From: Collinsella aerofaciens
GTDB lineage: Bacteria; Actinomycetota; Coriobacteriia; Coriobacteriales; Coriobacteriaceae
Direction: 5' to 3'
DNA: 6,911 nucleotides
Assembly: GCA_014846205.1 (NCBI GenBank)
Contig: RKAY01000062.1
Location: forward strand, 1 to 6,911
Shown here: in pieces, positions 1-6,472 of the stretch
How positions within the stretch are numbered: the first letter of the stretch is position 1
Layout: every line of letters starts with the position of its first letter
Program-made: the position numbers and the translations under genes
The notes under the pieces: model-generated
Told to the model about the DNA's origin: nothing
What the model saw: the letters and a program-made list of their open reading frames with translations, nothing else
Databases searched by the model: none

Positions 1-1065
1 AAAGGAGATTTTCCGGAAGTTGTGCAGACTGACTACAATGATACTAAATGGGAATCGGTCGTTATCCCGCATGACTGGGCCATCTTCGGACCTTTCGACA
101 TGAACAACGACCTGCAAAACGTAGCAGTCACACAGAACTTTGAGAAGAAGGCATCACTGAAAACCGGACGTACCGGAGGACTGCCTTATGTCGGAACCGG
201 ATGGTATCGCACCAGCTTCGACGTTCCCGCCGACAAAGAAGTCACTCTCCTGTTCGACGGAGCAATGAGTGAGGCGCGTGTATACGTCAACGGACAGGAG
301 GCTTGCTTCTGGCCCTTCGGCTACAACTCTTTCCATTGCAACGTCACCCCTTTCCTGAATAAAGACGGAAAGAACAATACACTGGCGGTACGCCTCGAAA
401 ACCGCCCCCAGTCTTCACGCTGGTATCCGGGAGCAGGTCTGTACCGCAACGTCCACTTGATCGTGACGGAAAAAGTACACATTCCGGTATGGGGCACGCA
501 GATTACTACCCCGCATGTCAGTGATGAATTTGCCGCCGTACGCCTGCAAACCAAGATAGAGAATGCCGGCGAAAAGACAGAAATCCGTATAGAGACAGAA
601 ATCCTGTCACCGGATGGAAAGGTAGTGACCCGCAAAGAAAACAAAGGCCGCATCAATCACGGGCAGCCGTTTGAACAAAACTTCATCGTCAACGCGCCTC
701 AACTCTGGTCGCCGGAAAGCCCCGCTCTTTACAAGGCTGTATCGAAAGTGTACGCAGACAACCAACTGGTAGATACATACTCTACCCGCTTCGGTATCCG
801 CAGCATTGAATACATTGCCGACAAAGGTTTCTACCTGAACGGAAAACACCGCAAATTCCAAGGTGTATGCAACCACCATGACTTAGGTCCGCTGGGTGCG
901 GCCATCAACGTAGCGGCACTTCGCCACCAGCTCACACTCTTAAAGGATATGGGATGCGACGCCATTCGTACTTCCCATAATATGCCGGCTCCCGAACTCG
1001 TGGAATTGTGCGACGAAATGGGATTCATGATGATGATCGAACCGTTCGACGAATGGGACATCCAG
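1..1065 (+). other. Truncated glycoside hydrolase family 2 (beta-galactosidase-like) fragment, Bacteroidota type
   Basis: Residues are numbered from base 1. Residues ~1-155 form the GH2 sugar-binding jelly roll, with PHDW at 23-26, the block TGRTGGLPYVGTGWYRTSF, and RWYPGAGLYRNV at 140-151. Residues ~160-270 are the Ig-like GH2 middle domain. The TIM barrel starts at about 272, with GVCNHHD at 288-294 and RTSHNMP at 323-329. The similarity stops after EPFDEWDI (I354). In this family the acid/base glutamate (in an NE motif) and the nucleophile glutamate lie further on, so neither is present and the fragment cannot be catalytic. Full enzymes usually exceed 750 residues and in Bacteroides are secreted or periplasmic, releasing beta-linked sugars from glycans. 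The N-terminal signal sequence would lie left of the window. The exact sugar specificity cannot be read from this part. Confidence 0.85.
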
Positions 1066-4000
1066 TACGCCGACGCCACGTTTATGGCAATGCCAGCGGA
1101 CGAAGCAGCAAACGACCAGCCCGACACGCACGCTTTTACCGTGCAGGCTCATCTGCCGCAGGGCGGGCAGGCAACATTGCATATCAATAAAGTGATGCCC
1201 GCTGCGGGCAGCTCATCCGAAACCGTCACGCAGATTGGCCAAGTCAAGGCCAGTGCATCGGATTCGGATAATCTGGCAACGTTCACGCTTGAAGACACGT
1301 TCCTCGATGCAGCTTCGGGCCTTCTGGAAGAAGGCTGCAAGTTGCGCTTTGTCCTCGACTACCAGGGCAAGACCTATACGCTCTCCTCCCCCATGACCGT
1401 TGTCACCGCGCCGGCCGCAAAGGCAGAATCGGGCTCGACCACTATCGTCCCCACTACCATGGACCAAGAGATCACCCCGTTTGATTTCCCAGCGGCGTTT
1501 CCCGGCATCGGTGGTAATAAGTTCACGTGTTGGATGCCCACATTTCCGATCCTCTTCGATTTCTCGTTTGCTGGATACGTGCTGTTTGGTGGAGGATACA
1601 AACCAGCCAGCTATATGAACGATTCGGGCAACCCTGATCCGGAATACTGGAAGAAATCGCCGCGCGAGTCGGGCGCCAAGCAGGCAAACCGCTACCTCGA
1701 CGAGATGGAGGGGAAGTGGAATCAGTACAAGAGTATGAGTGCCGGTTCGGGCACCGATCCAAGAAACACCAAGCTCCTTCGCCACCATTGCACGCCGCTG
1801 TTCACGATGGATATCGCCACACAGCTGTACGGATCACTCGCCTACGATTGGGTGGGCAAAACCTGGGGTAACAACAACGACCCCGCATACGGCAATATTA
1901 AGGCCCTCTTCCAAGTAAGAACCGACCTCAATTGGACCGAGCAGTTTACCCTAGGACCGGTGCCGTTTTTCCTAAACGTCAATCCCTGGGTGCTGGCGAA
2001 GCTGGCGCTCGCCGTGGGTGCCCACACGCACGGCAGCGGCGCGGCGTTTTTTAAAAACATTTCGCTCGACTATTCAAACACGTCGGGCTCGTTCACCATC
2101 CAGATCGGGCTTGCCGTCACCTTTGGCGCCGGCGTTGCAGGCGTTGCTTCGTCTGCCGTGCGCGGTGCCGCATCCCTCACGTTGTTCATTGGGTACGAGA
2201 AGGCAGATGGACACCAGCTTCCGCGGCTGCGCGTAGGTGCAGACGTCGATGTCGATGTGATACTCCAGTTCGTGATGTTCAAGTGGACCACCAAGGCTTG
2301 GTCGGGGTCGTGGCCCACACTCATCGATTCGTGGAATATGTCGGTGAACAATGGCGACCAGTATGTACTCCAGCGCTCTGAGCTGGCATTGGGTGGAAAT
2401 ACGCCTTATACGTTGGATGCCTGCTTCGGCACGCCCGGCAACGCCGAGGCAGGTGGTGTGCCGCAATTTATCGCATCGGCCACCATCGTCACCAACGCCG
2501 AGCTGCTCGCACGCGCCGAGGTTAAGGCCGCTGCCGTAAACGCCGCGTCTGTCGTGCGCGATTGGGATCAAGCGGTCACGCGCATTGAGCTCGAGGCGGA
2601 TGCAGAAAGCGACGACACGGGACAGGTTGAGCATTTCGTCCACGCACTGATGCAAAACGACGAAAACGCCGCGCCGATGTACGAGTACACCTATATCGGC
2701 CAGGCGACGAACGCCGTTGCGGACCCCAACGCCAATTCTGCCGACGTGTCGGAGGACGAGCGTGGCGGCATAAAACCCTCGAGCAACAACGTGCTGTTTG
2801 CCGGCGTGCTCAGCGAAGCTCACATGAAGCTGGCAATGATTGCCGGCGTAGAATGCCTGTTCCGTATCGCCTCGGTGCGCTACGGCGACAATGGCCGCTC
2901 ACGCCTGGTGGTGCACACAAAGGCAAACGGCACGTGGTCCGCTCCCACGCCCGTGGACTTCCCCCTTGGGTTTGGCGAGGGCGACGTGGGGCGCGACGGC
3001 ATATACGATTACGACTTCGACGTGGTGGAATATACGGACGGAAGAGGAAACCAGGACGCCTACGTGTTGCTGGTCTCGGGCGAGCGCCCCGCCGGCGACA
3101 ACACCCTTTTCGATACGGCGAGCACATCCGGCATACTGTCCGTTGTGCGCCTGCACATAAGCAACGACGGAGTTCGCGTGATATCGCACACGTCGTGGCG
3201 CAGCATCTCGCGCGGCCGCCTTCAGGAGGATGGCTACCATTGCCTGCAGTGCCCGCGTATCACGGTGGGCAAGACGCTGGTCGACGGGCGCCTGTCGGGT
3301 GCCTACCTCCACCGCCGCGGAACCACCGCAGAGAAGGCACTCGGCAGCGAGGCCGAGGTTGCGCTGGAATGCTTTACCCTGTGGTCGGATGATTTGGGCG
3401 ACAGCCTGACGTTCCGCCAAGTTCTTCGCTTTCCGCAGGCACCGTCGAGTATCGAGCTGGGCGAGCCCGAGAATATCAACGGCAAAATGGTGACGCCCGT
3501 TGCGTACGAGACCGCAGACGGTTGCGGCTGCGCATCGTACGCCGTGATTGGCCAGTCCATTGCGGGCTGGGGCGTTATACCACCAGACGCCACGGTGCCC
3601 CATGCGGTGCCGTGGCCACAACATTCGGGCTTTTTGGCCACTGTCAACGAGCAGCTGCAACATATTACTTGGACGCGAGGCGCATCGGCATTTGCAACGC
3701 AGCCCGTGGGTGCCGCAGGCTGTGGCCCGGCATCGTTTAGCGTAAGCAACAACGGCAGGTGCGTGCTCTATGTAGAGAACACCGATGGCAAGGTGGGACA
3801 AACCTACGACGAAGAAGGCAACCCGGTAGCAGTGATGGGCAAGCACTTCCGCATCTTCGCCAGCGCCTTGGCAGGCGATCTGTTCACGGAGCCGTTCGTG
3901 ATGTGCGAACTGGACCATCCCGTCGATCAGATAACGACATTTTTGACGTCGGGGAGCATGCTCTCCGCGCTCGCCACGCACATTGTGAGCGCGGAGAAGA

Positions 4001-4914
4001 GCGAGGCAGAGCTGCACGGCATCGAAGTGCCCTTGGTGGCGTGTGCCACTCCGACGGGCGCGGTCGCTACCTCGGGCGCGGTGGTGCCCGGAGCAGCAGG
4101 CGAATCCTTCATGGTCACGGTGCGAAACGACGGCAACACTTTGCTGACCGCCGGCACGATCGATCTGTACCGAGAGGGCTCCAGCCAGCCGTTCTCCAGC
4201 GCATCCATCGGATTCGGAGCGAACGCACGCATGGCTTCGATCTACGATCCAGAGCTTGCCGAAGATACTTCGGCCAACGACATGGCACACGTAAAGTACG
4301 CGCTCGAGACGCTGGGTGCGCGTTTTGCAACGCACCCGCTGGTAGCCGACAATGGCAACGCCGTGCTGGCACCGGGTTGCACAGCACAGTTCCGCATGAG
4401 CTTCGCCATTCCCGAGAGTTGGAGCGACGAAGTGGGCAAACGCGTAACGCTGTATGCGAAGGCACGTAATCTGGTGGCGCTCGATCCCGTAACGCTCGAG
4501 GAGATCCGACCGGGCGCAAACTCGGCGCTGGGTGCCGTTCTGCACGAGCTTCATGTGCCCGACGCGGCATGCGAACGCTCAGAAGTGCAGGTCGGCGTAT
4601 GCGACAGCGCGGATACGACAGGACTTCACGACGCCCCGATGACAGTAGACGGCGATGGTGGCTCGAGTGGAGGTGGCTCCGACGGAAGCAGCTCCGGTGG
4701 CGGCAGTGGCTCTGGCAGCGGCAAGGATCACGGCAATAACAAGCGCTCCGGAAAAGCGGGCGCGCTCGCCGGCACGGGCGACAGCAACGTCCCCCTAACC
4801 GCAGCCGCAGCAGCACTCGCCGCAGTTGGTGCCGGCCTTGTCGCCTACAGCGCCCGCCGCACGGCGCTCGAAAAAGACACCGCCAATGAGGTCAATTCGG
4901 ATAGGCCTCGCTAG
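1..4914 (+). CDS. Chimeric open frame: GH2 N-terminus joined to LAXTG-anchored surface protein
   Basis: A single frame runs without a stop from base 1 to TAG at 4912-4914 (1,637 visible residues). The left end is partial: codons 1-21 read KGDFPEV and continue a family 2 glycosidase N-terminus, so the GTG at 22 is not a real start. Two unrelated proteins lie in this frame. Residues 1 to ~354 are a Bacteroides-like beta-galactosidase fragment. Residues ~356-1637 are the C-terminal part of a large actinobacterial surface protein with a sortase signal. Base composition and codon choice change near the join: AAA, GAA and GGA are frequent before it, and GGC, GCC and GAC dominate well after it. I know of no family with this architecture. 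The frame is certain. A single natural protein is doubtful, and an assembly chimera or illegitimate recombination is the preferred explanation. The two parts are described separately below. Confidence 0.8.
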   Translation, partial: KGDFPEVVQTDYNDTKWESVVIPHDWAIFGPFDMNNDLQNVAVTQNFEKKASLKTGRTGGLPYVGTGWYRTSFDVPADKEVTLLFDGAMSEARVYVNGQEACFWPFGYNSFHCNVTPFLNKDGKNNTLAVRLENRPQSSRWYPGAGLYRNVHLIVTEKVHIPVWGTQITTPHVSDEFAAVRLQTKIENAGEKTEIRIETEILSPDGKVVTRKENKGRINHGQPFEQNFIVNAPQLWSPESPALYKAVSKVYADNQLVDTYSTRFGIRSIEYIADKGFYLNGKHRKFQGVCNHHDLGPLGAAINVAALRHQLTLLKDMGCDAIRTSHNMPAPELVELCDEMGFMMMIEPFDEWDIQYADATFMAMPADEAANDQPDTHAFTVQAHLPQGGQATLHINKVMPAAGSSSETVTQIGQVKASASDSDNLATFTLEDTFLDAASGLLEEGCKLRFVLDYQGKTYTLSSPMTVVTAPAAKAESGSTTIVPTTMDQEITPFDFPAAFPGIGGNKFTCWMPTFPILFDFSFAGYVLFGGGYKPASYMNDSGNPDPEYWKKSPRESGAKQANRYLDEMEGKWNQYKSMSAGSGTDPRNTKLLRHHCTPLFTMDIATQLYGSLAYDWVGKTWGNNNDPAYGNIKALFQVRTDLNWTEQFTLGPVPFFLNVNPWVLAKLALAVGAHTHGSGAAFFKNISLDYSNTSGSFTIQIGLAVTFGAGVAGVASSAVRGAASLTLFIGYEKADGHQLPRLRVGADVDVDVILQFVMFKWTTKAWSGSWPTLIDSWNMSVNNGDQYVLQRSELALGGNTPYTLDACFGTPGNAEAGGVPQFIASATIVTNAELLARAEVKAAAVNAASVVRDWDQAVTRIELEADAESDDTGQVEHFVHALMQNDENAAPMYEYTYIGQATNAVADPNANSADVSEDERGGIKPSSNNVLFAGVLSEAHMKLAMIAGVECLFRIASVRYGDNGRSRLVVHTKANGTWSAPTPVDFPLGFGEGDVGRDGIYDYDFDVVEYTDGRGNQDAYVLLVSGERPAGDNTLFDTASTSGILSVVRLHISNDGVRVISHTSWRSISRGRLQEDGYHCLQCPRITVGKTLVDGRLSGAYLHRRGTTAEKALGSEAEVALECFTLWSDDLGDSLTFRQVLRFPQAPSSIELGEPENINGKMVTPVAYETADGCGCASYAVIGQSIAGWGVIPPDATVPHAVPWPQHSGFLATVNEQLQHITWTRGASAFATQPVGAAGCGPASFSVSNNGRCVLYVENTDGKVGQTYDEEGNPVAVMGKHFRIFASALAGDLFTEPFVMCELDHPVDQITTFLTSGSMLSALATHIVSAEKSEAELHGIEVPLVACATPTGAVATSGAVVPGAAGESFMVTVRNDGNTLLTAGTIDLYREGSSQPFSSASIGFGANARMASIYDPELAEDTSANDMAHVKYALETLGARFATHPLVADNGNAVLAPGCTAQFRMSFAIPESWSDEVGKRVTLYAKARNLVALDPVTLEEIRPGANSALGAVLHELHVPDAACERSEVQVGVCDSADTTGLHDAPMTVDGDGGSSGGGSDGSSSGGGSGSGSGKDHGNNKRSGKAGALAGTGDSNVPLTAAAAALAAVGAGLVAYSARRTALEKDTANEVNSDRPR
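1066..4914 (+). other. C-terminal ~1,280 residues of a giant cell-wall-anchored surface protein, function unknown
   Basis: This piece lacks its own start and signal peptide. Visible regions in order, numbered from base 1 of the window: an Ig-like beta segment (~360-470); a linker; an aromatic, hydrophobic stretch (508-532); a Lys/Glu-rich stretch (~540-580); a glycine- and valine-rich region of alternating hydrophobic strands (654-771); a long beta-rich region (~920-1340) whose repeated units, such as GRCVLYVENTD followed by FRIFASALAG, suggest a beta-propeller; a CARDB/Ig-like domain (~1360-1500) containing FMVTVRNDGNTLLTAG; then the Gly/Ser linker and sorting signal. It is presumably displayed on a Gram-positive cell wall, perhaps as an adhesin or glycan-binding protein. 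No catalytic motif is recognised. The propeller and CARDB assignments are inferences from strand patterns. Its codon use matches the genes to the right, so this part belongs to the host genome. Confidence 0.7.
4651..4911 (+). other. Cell-wall sorting signal: Gly/Ser linker, LAGTG, membrane helix, charged tail
   Basis: Bases 4651-4722 encode a linker made almost only of Gly and Ser with two Asp near its start, typical of a wall-spanning spacer. A short basic stretch (KDHGNNKRSGK) follows. LAGTG lies at 4765-4779, followed by DS. A hydrophobic segment of about 20 residues, mostly Ala, Gly, Leu and Val, runs from 4789 to about 4848. SARR at 4849-4860 stops transfer, and a further 17 residues end at the stop. 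The order motif-helix-arginines is the standard sortase signal. The motif has Ala in place of the canonical Pro (LAXTG rather than LPXTG), the form preferred by class E sortases of high-G+C Gram-positives. The tail after ARR is longer than usual. Confidence 0.88.
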
Positions 4915-4961
4915 CTCCTAGTTACTTTTGTGTGAGACGCCGACTCGGCTCATCGAGCACC

Positions 4962-4997
4962 AAAAAGGGCTGGCCCCGATAACTCGGAGCCAGCCCT
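4962..4997 (-). terminator. Rho-independent terminator of the lipoprotein gene, in the convergent gap
   Basis: Arms 4966-4974 (AGGGCTGGC) and 4989-4997 (GCCAGCCCT) pair perfectly over 9 bp. Inside them is one C/A mismatch, then 4 more pairs (4976-4979 with 4984-4987) around a TAAC loop. Read on the minus strand, the stem is followed at once by TTTTT (4966-4962), the classic intrinsic terminator pattern. It starts 28 bases past the lipoprotein stop. On the plus strand the hairpin has no T-run after it, so it would act only weakly on the surface-protein transcript that ends 51 bases upstream. I see no separate plus-strand terminator in this gap. Confidence 0.85.
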
Positions 4998-5024
4998 GAG
5001 TCGCCTGACGTAAGAATCGCGGCG

Positions 5025-6041
5025 TTATTTGAGCTTCAGTGCCTCCATCATGGGCACGGCGGCATCCCAGTCGATCTTCCAGCCGATCGACACGCGGACG
5101 GTTTCACCCGTTGCGGGAGCCGTCGCAAACAGCGTATGACCGTTGTCGGGACCGGTAAAGCGCAGCCACGTTATGCCGTTGTACTCGACCTGGTCGGTTG
5201 TTGTCTCCTTGCCTTCGTAGACCTGCTCTAGGCTTGCAACCTCTTCCTCCGGCGAGCGCGGGAAGATGCTGATGTTCAGACGTCCTCCAGTCTCGTCGTG
5301 GAAGAAGTTTGCCTTTTCGCGCTCTTCGTCGGACGAATCCAGCGTGTACCCATCGGCGGCCTCGATGCTGTACGATGCGCAGTCGATGCCCGTTAAATCT
5401 GCCTTCTCGCCAGAATCGGCCACGCCGCCGGCCGCCTTGAACTCCTTGGTCTCGCATCCCGTGGTGTCAAAGTGCATGGCCTCATGATTCTTGGCGGGGG
5501 CGTAAGCGTCTACGAACTCGACAGTGATGGGCCCGTAGTACGCCGTCTTGGGCGCCCAGAAATACACGTACTCAACGGTCTCGCCCGGGCCGATATCTGG
5601 CCTCTTGGAAAGATCGATGCCCTCGTGCAGCTCATCGGGAGCCTCGCTTGCAACGTAGTCGAGCACGGCCGACTTGCCGGAAGTAAACAACGGGTCGCCT
5701 GCCTCAAGATCGCCTTGGGCAGCATGCACGTTAAAGGAACTGAACGTCCTGTTCTTTGTGTTGTTGTTGGTAATCTTGATGTGCAGGTAAAAGCCGTCCT
5801 GCTTCTTGGCATCACCGCGATAGAACGTACCGTGAGCCACCGACTCATAGGTAATGCCTGCCACCTCGACCTTCTGCGACTCATAGGCCTTGGCCTTCTT
5901 GGACTTCTCCTGCACAGGTGCGCTCCCGCCCGAGCCACTCGGCGCGTTACCGCCGCAGCCTGCCACCGTACACGCCAGCACGGCCGAAAGCGTCACGGTG
6001 GGAATTCCTAACAGCAGCTTCTTCGTCATGGGCTTCATCAT
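5025..6041 (-). CDS. Secreted lipoprotein with two probable beta-rich domains, function unknown
   Basis: This gene encodes 338 residues. The start is ATG at 6041 (MMKPMTKK), chosen because AAAGGAG lies 8 bases upstream; the in-frame extension to 6164 has no such site and would bury the signal peptide. Residues 3-28 are a lipoprotein signal: KK, a hydrophobic core, then lipobox V26-A27-G28-C29. C24 is a weaker alternative. A Gly/Ser/Lys-rich linker runs to ~56. Residues ~57-178 resemble the Ig-like DUF4352/DUF5067 type common in Gram-positive lipoproteins, with HIKITNNNTKNRTFSSF and then GPGETVEYVYFW. Residues ~216-338 form a second alpha/beta domain (YSIEAADGYTL, then VEYNGITWLRF) resembling PsbP/Mog1-like folds. 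C196 and C221 could form a disulfide. It probably sits on the outer face of the membrane, possibly binding a ligand. It is convergent with the surface protein and divergent from the topoisomerase gene. Domain names are inferred from pattern only. Confidence 0.88.
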   Translation of the reverse strand: MMKPMTKKLLLGIPTVTLSAVLACTVAGCGGNAPSGSGGSAPVQEKSKKAKAYESQKVEVAGITYESVAHGTFYRGDAKKQDGFYLHIKITNNNTKNRTFSSFNVHAAQGDLEAGDPLFTSGKSAVLDYVASEAPDELHEGIDLSKRPDIGPGETVEYVYFWAPKTAYYGPITVEFVDAYAPAKNHEAMHFDTTGCETKEFKAAGGVADSGEKADLTGIDCASYSIEAADGYTLDSSDEEREKANFFHDETGGRLNISIFPRSPEEEVASLEQVYEGKETTTDQVEYNGITWLRFTGPDNGHTLFATAPATGETVRVSIGWKIDWDAAVPMMEALKLK

Positions 6042-6049
6042 CCTCACCG

Positions 6050-6056
6050 CTCCTTT
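6050..6056 (-). promoter_or_regulatory. Ribosome binding site deciding the lipoprotein start
   Basis: On the minus strand AAAGGAG lies 8 bases before ATG at 6041, ideal Shine-Dalgarno spacing. It supports the MMKPMTKK start over the longer open frame and over the second ATG at 6038. Confidence 0.85.
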
Positions 6057-6080
6057 CGGCTTGTAGCTCATCCGTTGCCC

Positions 6081-6097
6081 GAGTCGCAAGTCGACTC
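6081..6097. repeat. Small inverted repeat in the lipoprotein leader
   Basis: GAGTCG (6081-6086) and CGACTC (6092-6097) pair perfectly around the 5-base loop CAAGT. It lies about 25 bases upstream of the lipoprotein ribosome binding site, so it may be in the 5' leader of that mRNA. A 6-bp stem in G+C-rich DNA can arise by chance. There is no T-run on either strand, so it is not a terminator. Confidence 0.4.
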
Positions 6098-6152
6098 CGT
6101 GGCATCGGCTTCCACTATGAGCGTATGACGAAACGCGGCGCCGGCGAAGTGA

Positions 6153-6239
6153 CCCACGGCCCAAATAACGACCCGCCAGCGTTCCTTATGGGCCAAAGGG
6201 ACTCGCACACGCACGCCCGTGGCCCATAAAACGAGACGC
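6153..6239. repeat. Three evenly spaced GGGCC-centred motifs, alternating orientation
   Basis: Copy A, 6153-6168, reads CCCACGGCCCAAATAA. Copy B, 6186-6200, is inverted and reads TTATGGGCCAAAGGG. Copy C, 6216-6231, reads CCCGTGGCCCATAAAA. The cores are centred at about 6160, 6192 and 6223, so they are 31-32 bases (roughly three helical turns) apart. B and C form a perfect 10-bp inverted repeat (6186-6195 with 6220-6229, 24-base loop). A and C extend into a 24-base direct repeat (6153-6176 and 6216-6239) with 18 of 24 matches. The regular spacing suggests an operator array for a DNA-binding protein, but no regulator is identified and the function is inferred. Confidence 0.5.
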
Positions 6240-6303
6240 TTGTCCCAATGTTCGATTCGATCCATCCGCAAACAAGGTAGGGCGCCTCCAGCCGCCTTCA
6301 AAC

Positions 6304-6340
6304 TTACTCGGGCAGAATCAACTCGGTCTTGTCCGAGTAA
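6304..6340. repeat. Nested inverted repeat with two alternative hairpins
   Basis: TTACTCGG (6304-6311) and CCGAGTAA (6333-6340) pair perfectly over 8 bp across 21 bases. A second copy of ACTCGG at 6321-6326 can pair instead with the same CCGAGT (6333-6338) around a 6-base loop. The two stems are mutually exclusive. The element lies about 85 bases upstream of the predicted transcription start of the topoisomerase gene, so it is more likely a protein-binding site than an RNA switch for that gene. No T-run follows on either strand. Confidence 0.45.
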
Positions 6341-6359
6341 ACGCCGTTCCATCAAATTC

Positions 6360-6373
6360 CGAACGATTGTTCG
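6360..6373. promoter_or_regulatory. LexA (SOS) box upstream of the topoisomerase gene
   Basis: CGAACGATTGTTCG matches all fixed positions of the Gram-positive/actinobacterial LexA (DinR) consensus CGAAC-RNNN-GTTYG, including the purine at position 6, and its 5-bp arms are perfectly symmetrical. It ends 16 bases before the predicted -35 of the topoisomerase gene and 99 bases before its ATG. LexA represses by occluding promoters and is released on DNA damage. A role in DNA-damage control of this topoisomerase is inferred. The box lies just upstream of the promoter rather than over it, so repression may be partial, or another promoter may exist. Confidence 0.6.
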
Positions 6374-6389
6374 ATGGATTTCGTGTTGG

Positions 6390-6418
6390 TTGGAATCGTC
6401 TGTGGGCTGGGCTATGCT
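6390..6418 (+). promoter_or_regulatory. Sigma70-type promoter for the topoisomerase B gene
   Basis: The -35 is TTGGAA (6390-6395) and the -10 is TATGCT (6413-6418), with an ideal 17-base spacer. Each hexamer matches its consensus at 4 of 6 positions. Transcription would start near 6425, giving a 5' leader of about 48 bases that contains the Shine-Dalgarno sequence. Position and spacing make this the best promoter candidate in the gap; it is predicted, not demonstrated. Confidence 0.5.
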
Positions 6419-6449
6419 ACCTTGACTATCTATATGACTAAAACGCAGC

Positions 6450-6456
6450 AAAGGAG
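6450..6456 (+). promoter_or_regulatory. Shine-Dalgarno sequence with unusually long spacing
   Basis: AAAGGAG is a strong Shine-Dalgarno match, but it lies 16 bases before ATG at 6473, against the usual 5-10. No in-frame start lies closer. A GAGAGAG run at 6461-6467 is a weaker match nearer the ATG. The in-frame ATG at 6434 lies before this site and only about 10 bases after the predicted transcription start, so it is unlikely to be used. Confidence 0.55.
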
Positions 6457-6472
6457 CACCGAGAGAGCGAGC

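Larger units (their letters stand above)
6042..6472. other. Divergent intergenic region, 431 bases, rich in inverted repeats
   Basis: This gap lies between two genes transcribed away from each other, so it must hold both promoters. On the plus strand I can place a promoter (6390-6418) and a LexA-type box (6360-6373). On the minus strand no pair of -35 and -10 hexamers is convincing; CATAGT near 6116-6121 is a weak -10 without a matching -35. Other contents are a small hairpin (6081-6097), three related GGGCC motifs (6153-6231) and a nested inverted repeat (6304-6340). No tRNA, other structured RNA family or coding frame with a credible start was recognised. The open frames here are low-quality shadows. 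Confidence 0.7.

Noticed and set aside
22..24. GTG at 22 as the start of the large frame
   Set aside because: The frame is open back to base 1 and the upstream codons (KGDFPEV) continue the GH2 N-terminus, so the gene begins left of the window.
2074..2823. A 249-residue open frame on the minus strand
   Set aside because: Antisense shadow of the surface protein with no recognisable motif; the plus-strand reading explains the codon bias.
2899..4554. A 551-residue open frame on the minus strand
   Set aside because: It lies wholly antisense to the surface protein, has no recognisable domain, signal or ribosome binding site, and is rich in Arg, His and Cys, typical of shadow frames in G+C-rich DNA.
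1..4914. A new wall-anchored beta-galactosidase fusion as an exciting system
   Set aside because: The GH2 part lacks both catalytic glutamates and the break falls inside the barrel fold, which a functional fusion would not tolerate well; chimerism is more likely.
6051..6120. tRNA-like fragment around GTAGCTCA
   Set aside because: No acceptor stem, anticodon arm or TTCRANYC loop could be aligned on either strand.
6042..6164. N-terminal extension of the lipoprotein to the ATG at 6164
   Set aside because: The 41 extra residues are Arg-rich, lack a Shine-Dalgarno and would place the lipoprotein signal peptide internally; the ATG at 6041 has an ideal AAAGGAG.
6186..6229. The 10-bp inverted repeat as an intrinsic terminator
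   Set aside because: The loop is 24 bases, there is no T-run on either strand, and it lies upstream of both genes rather than after one.
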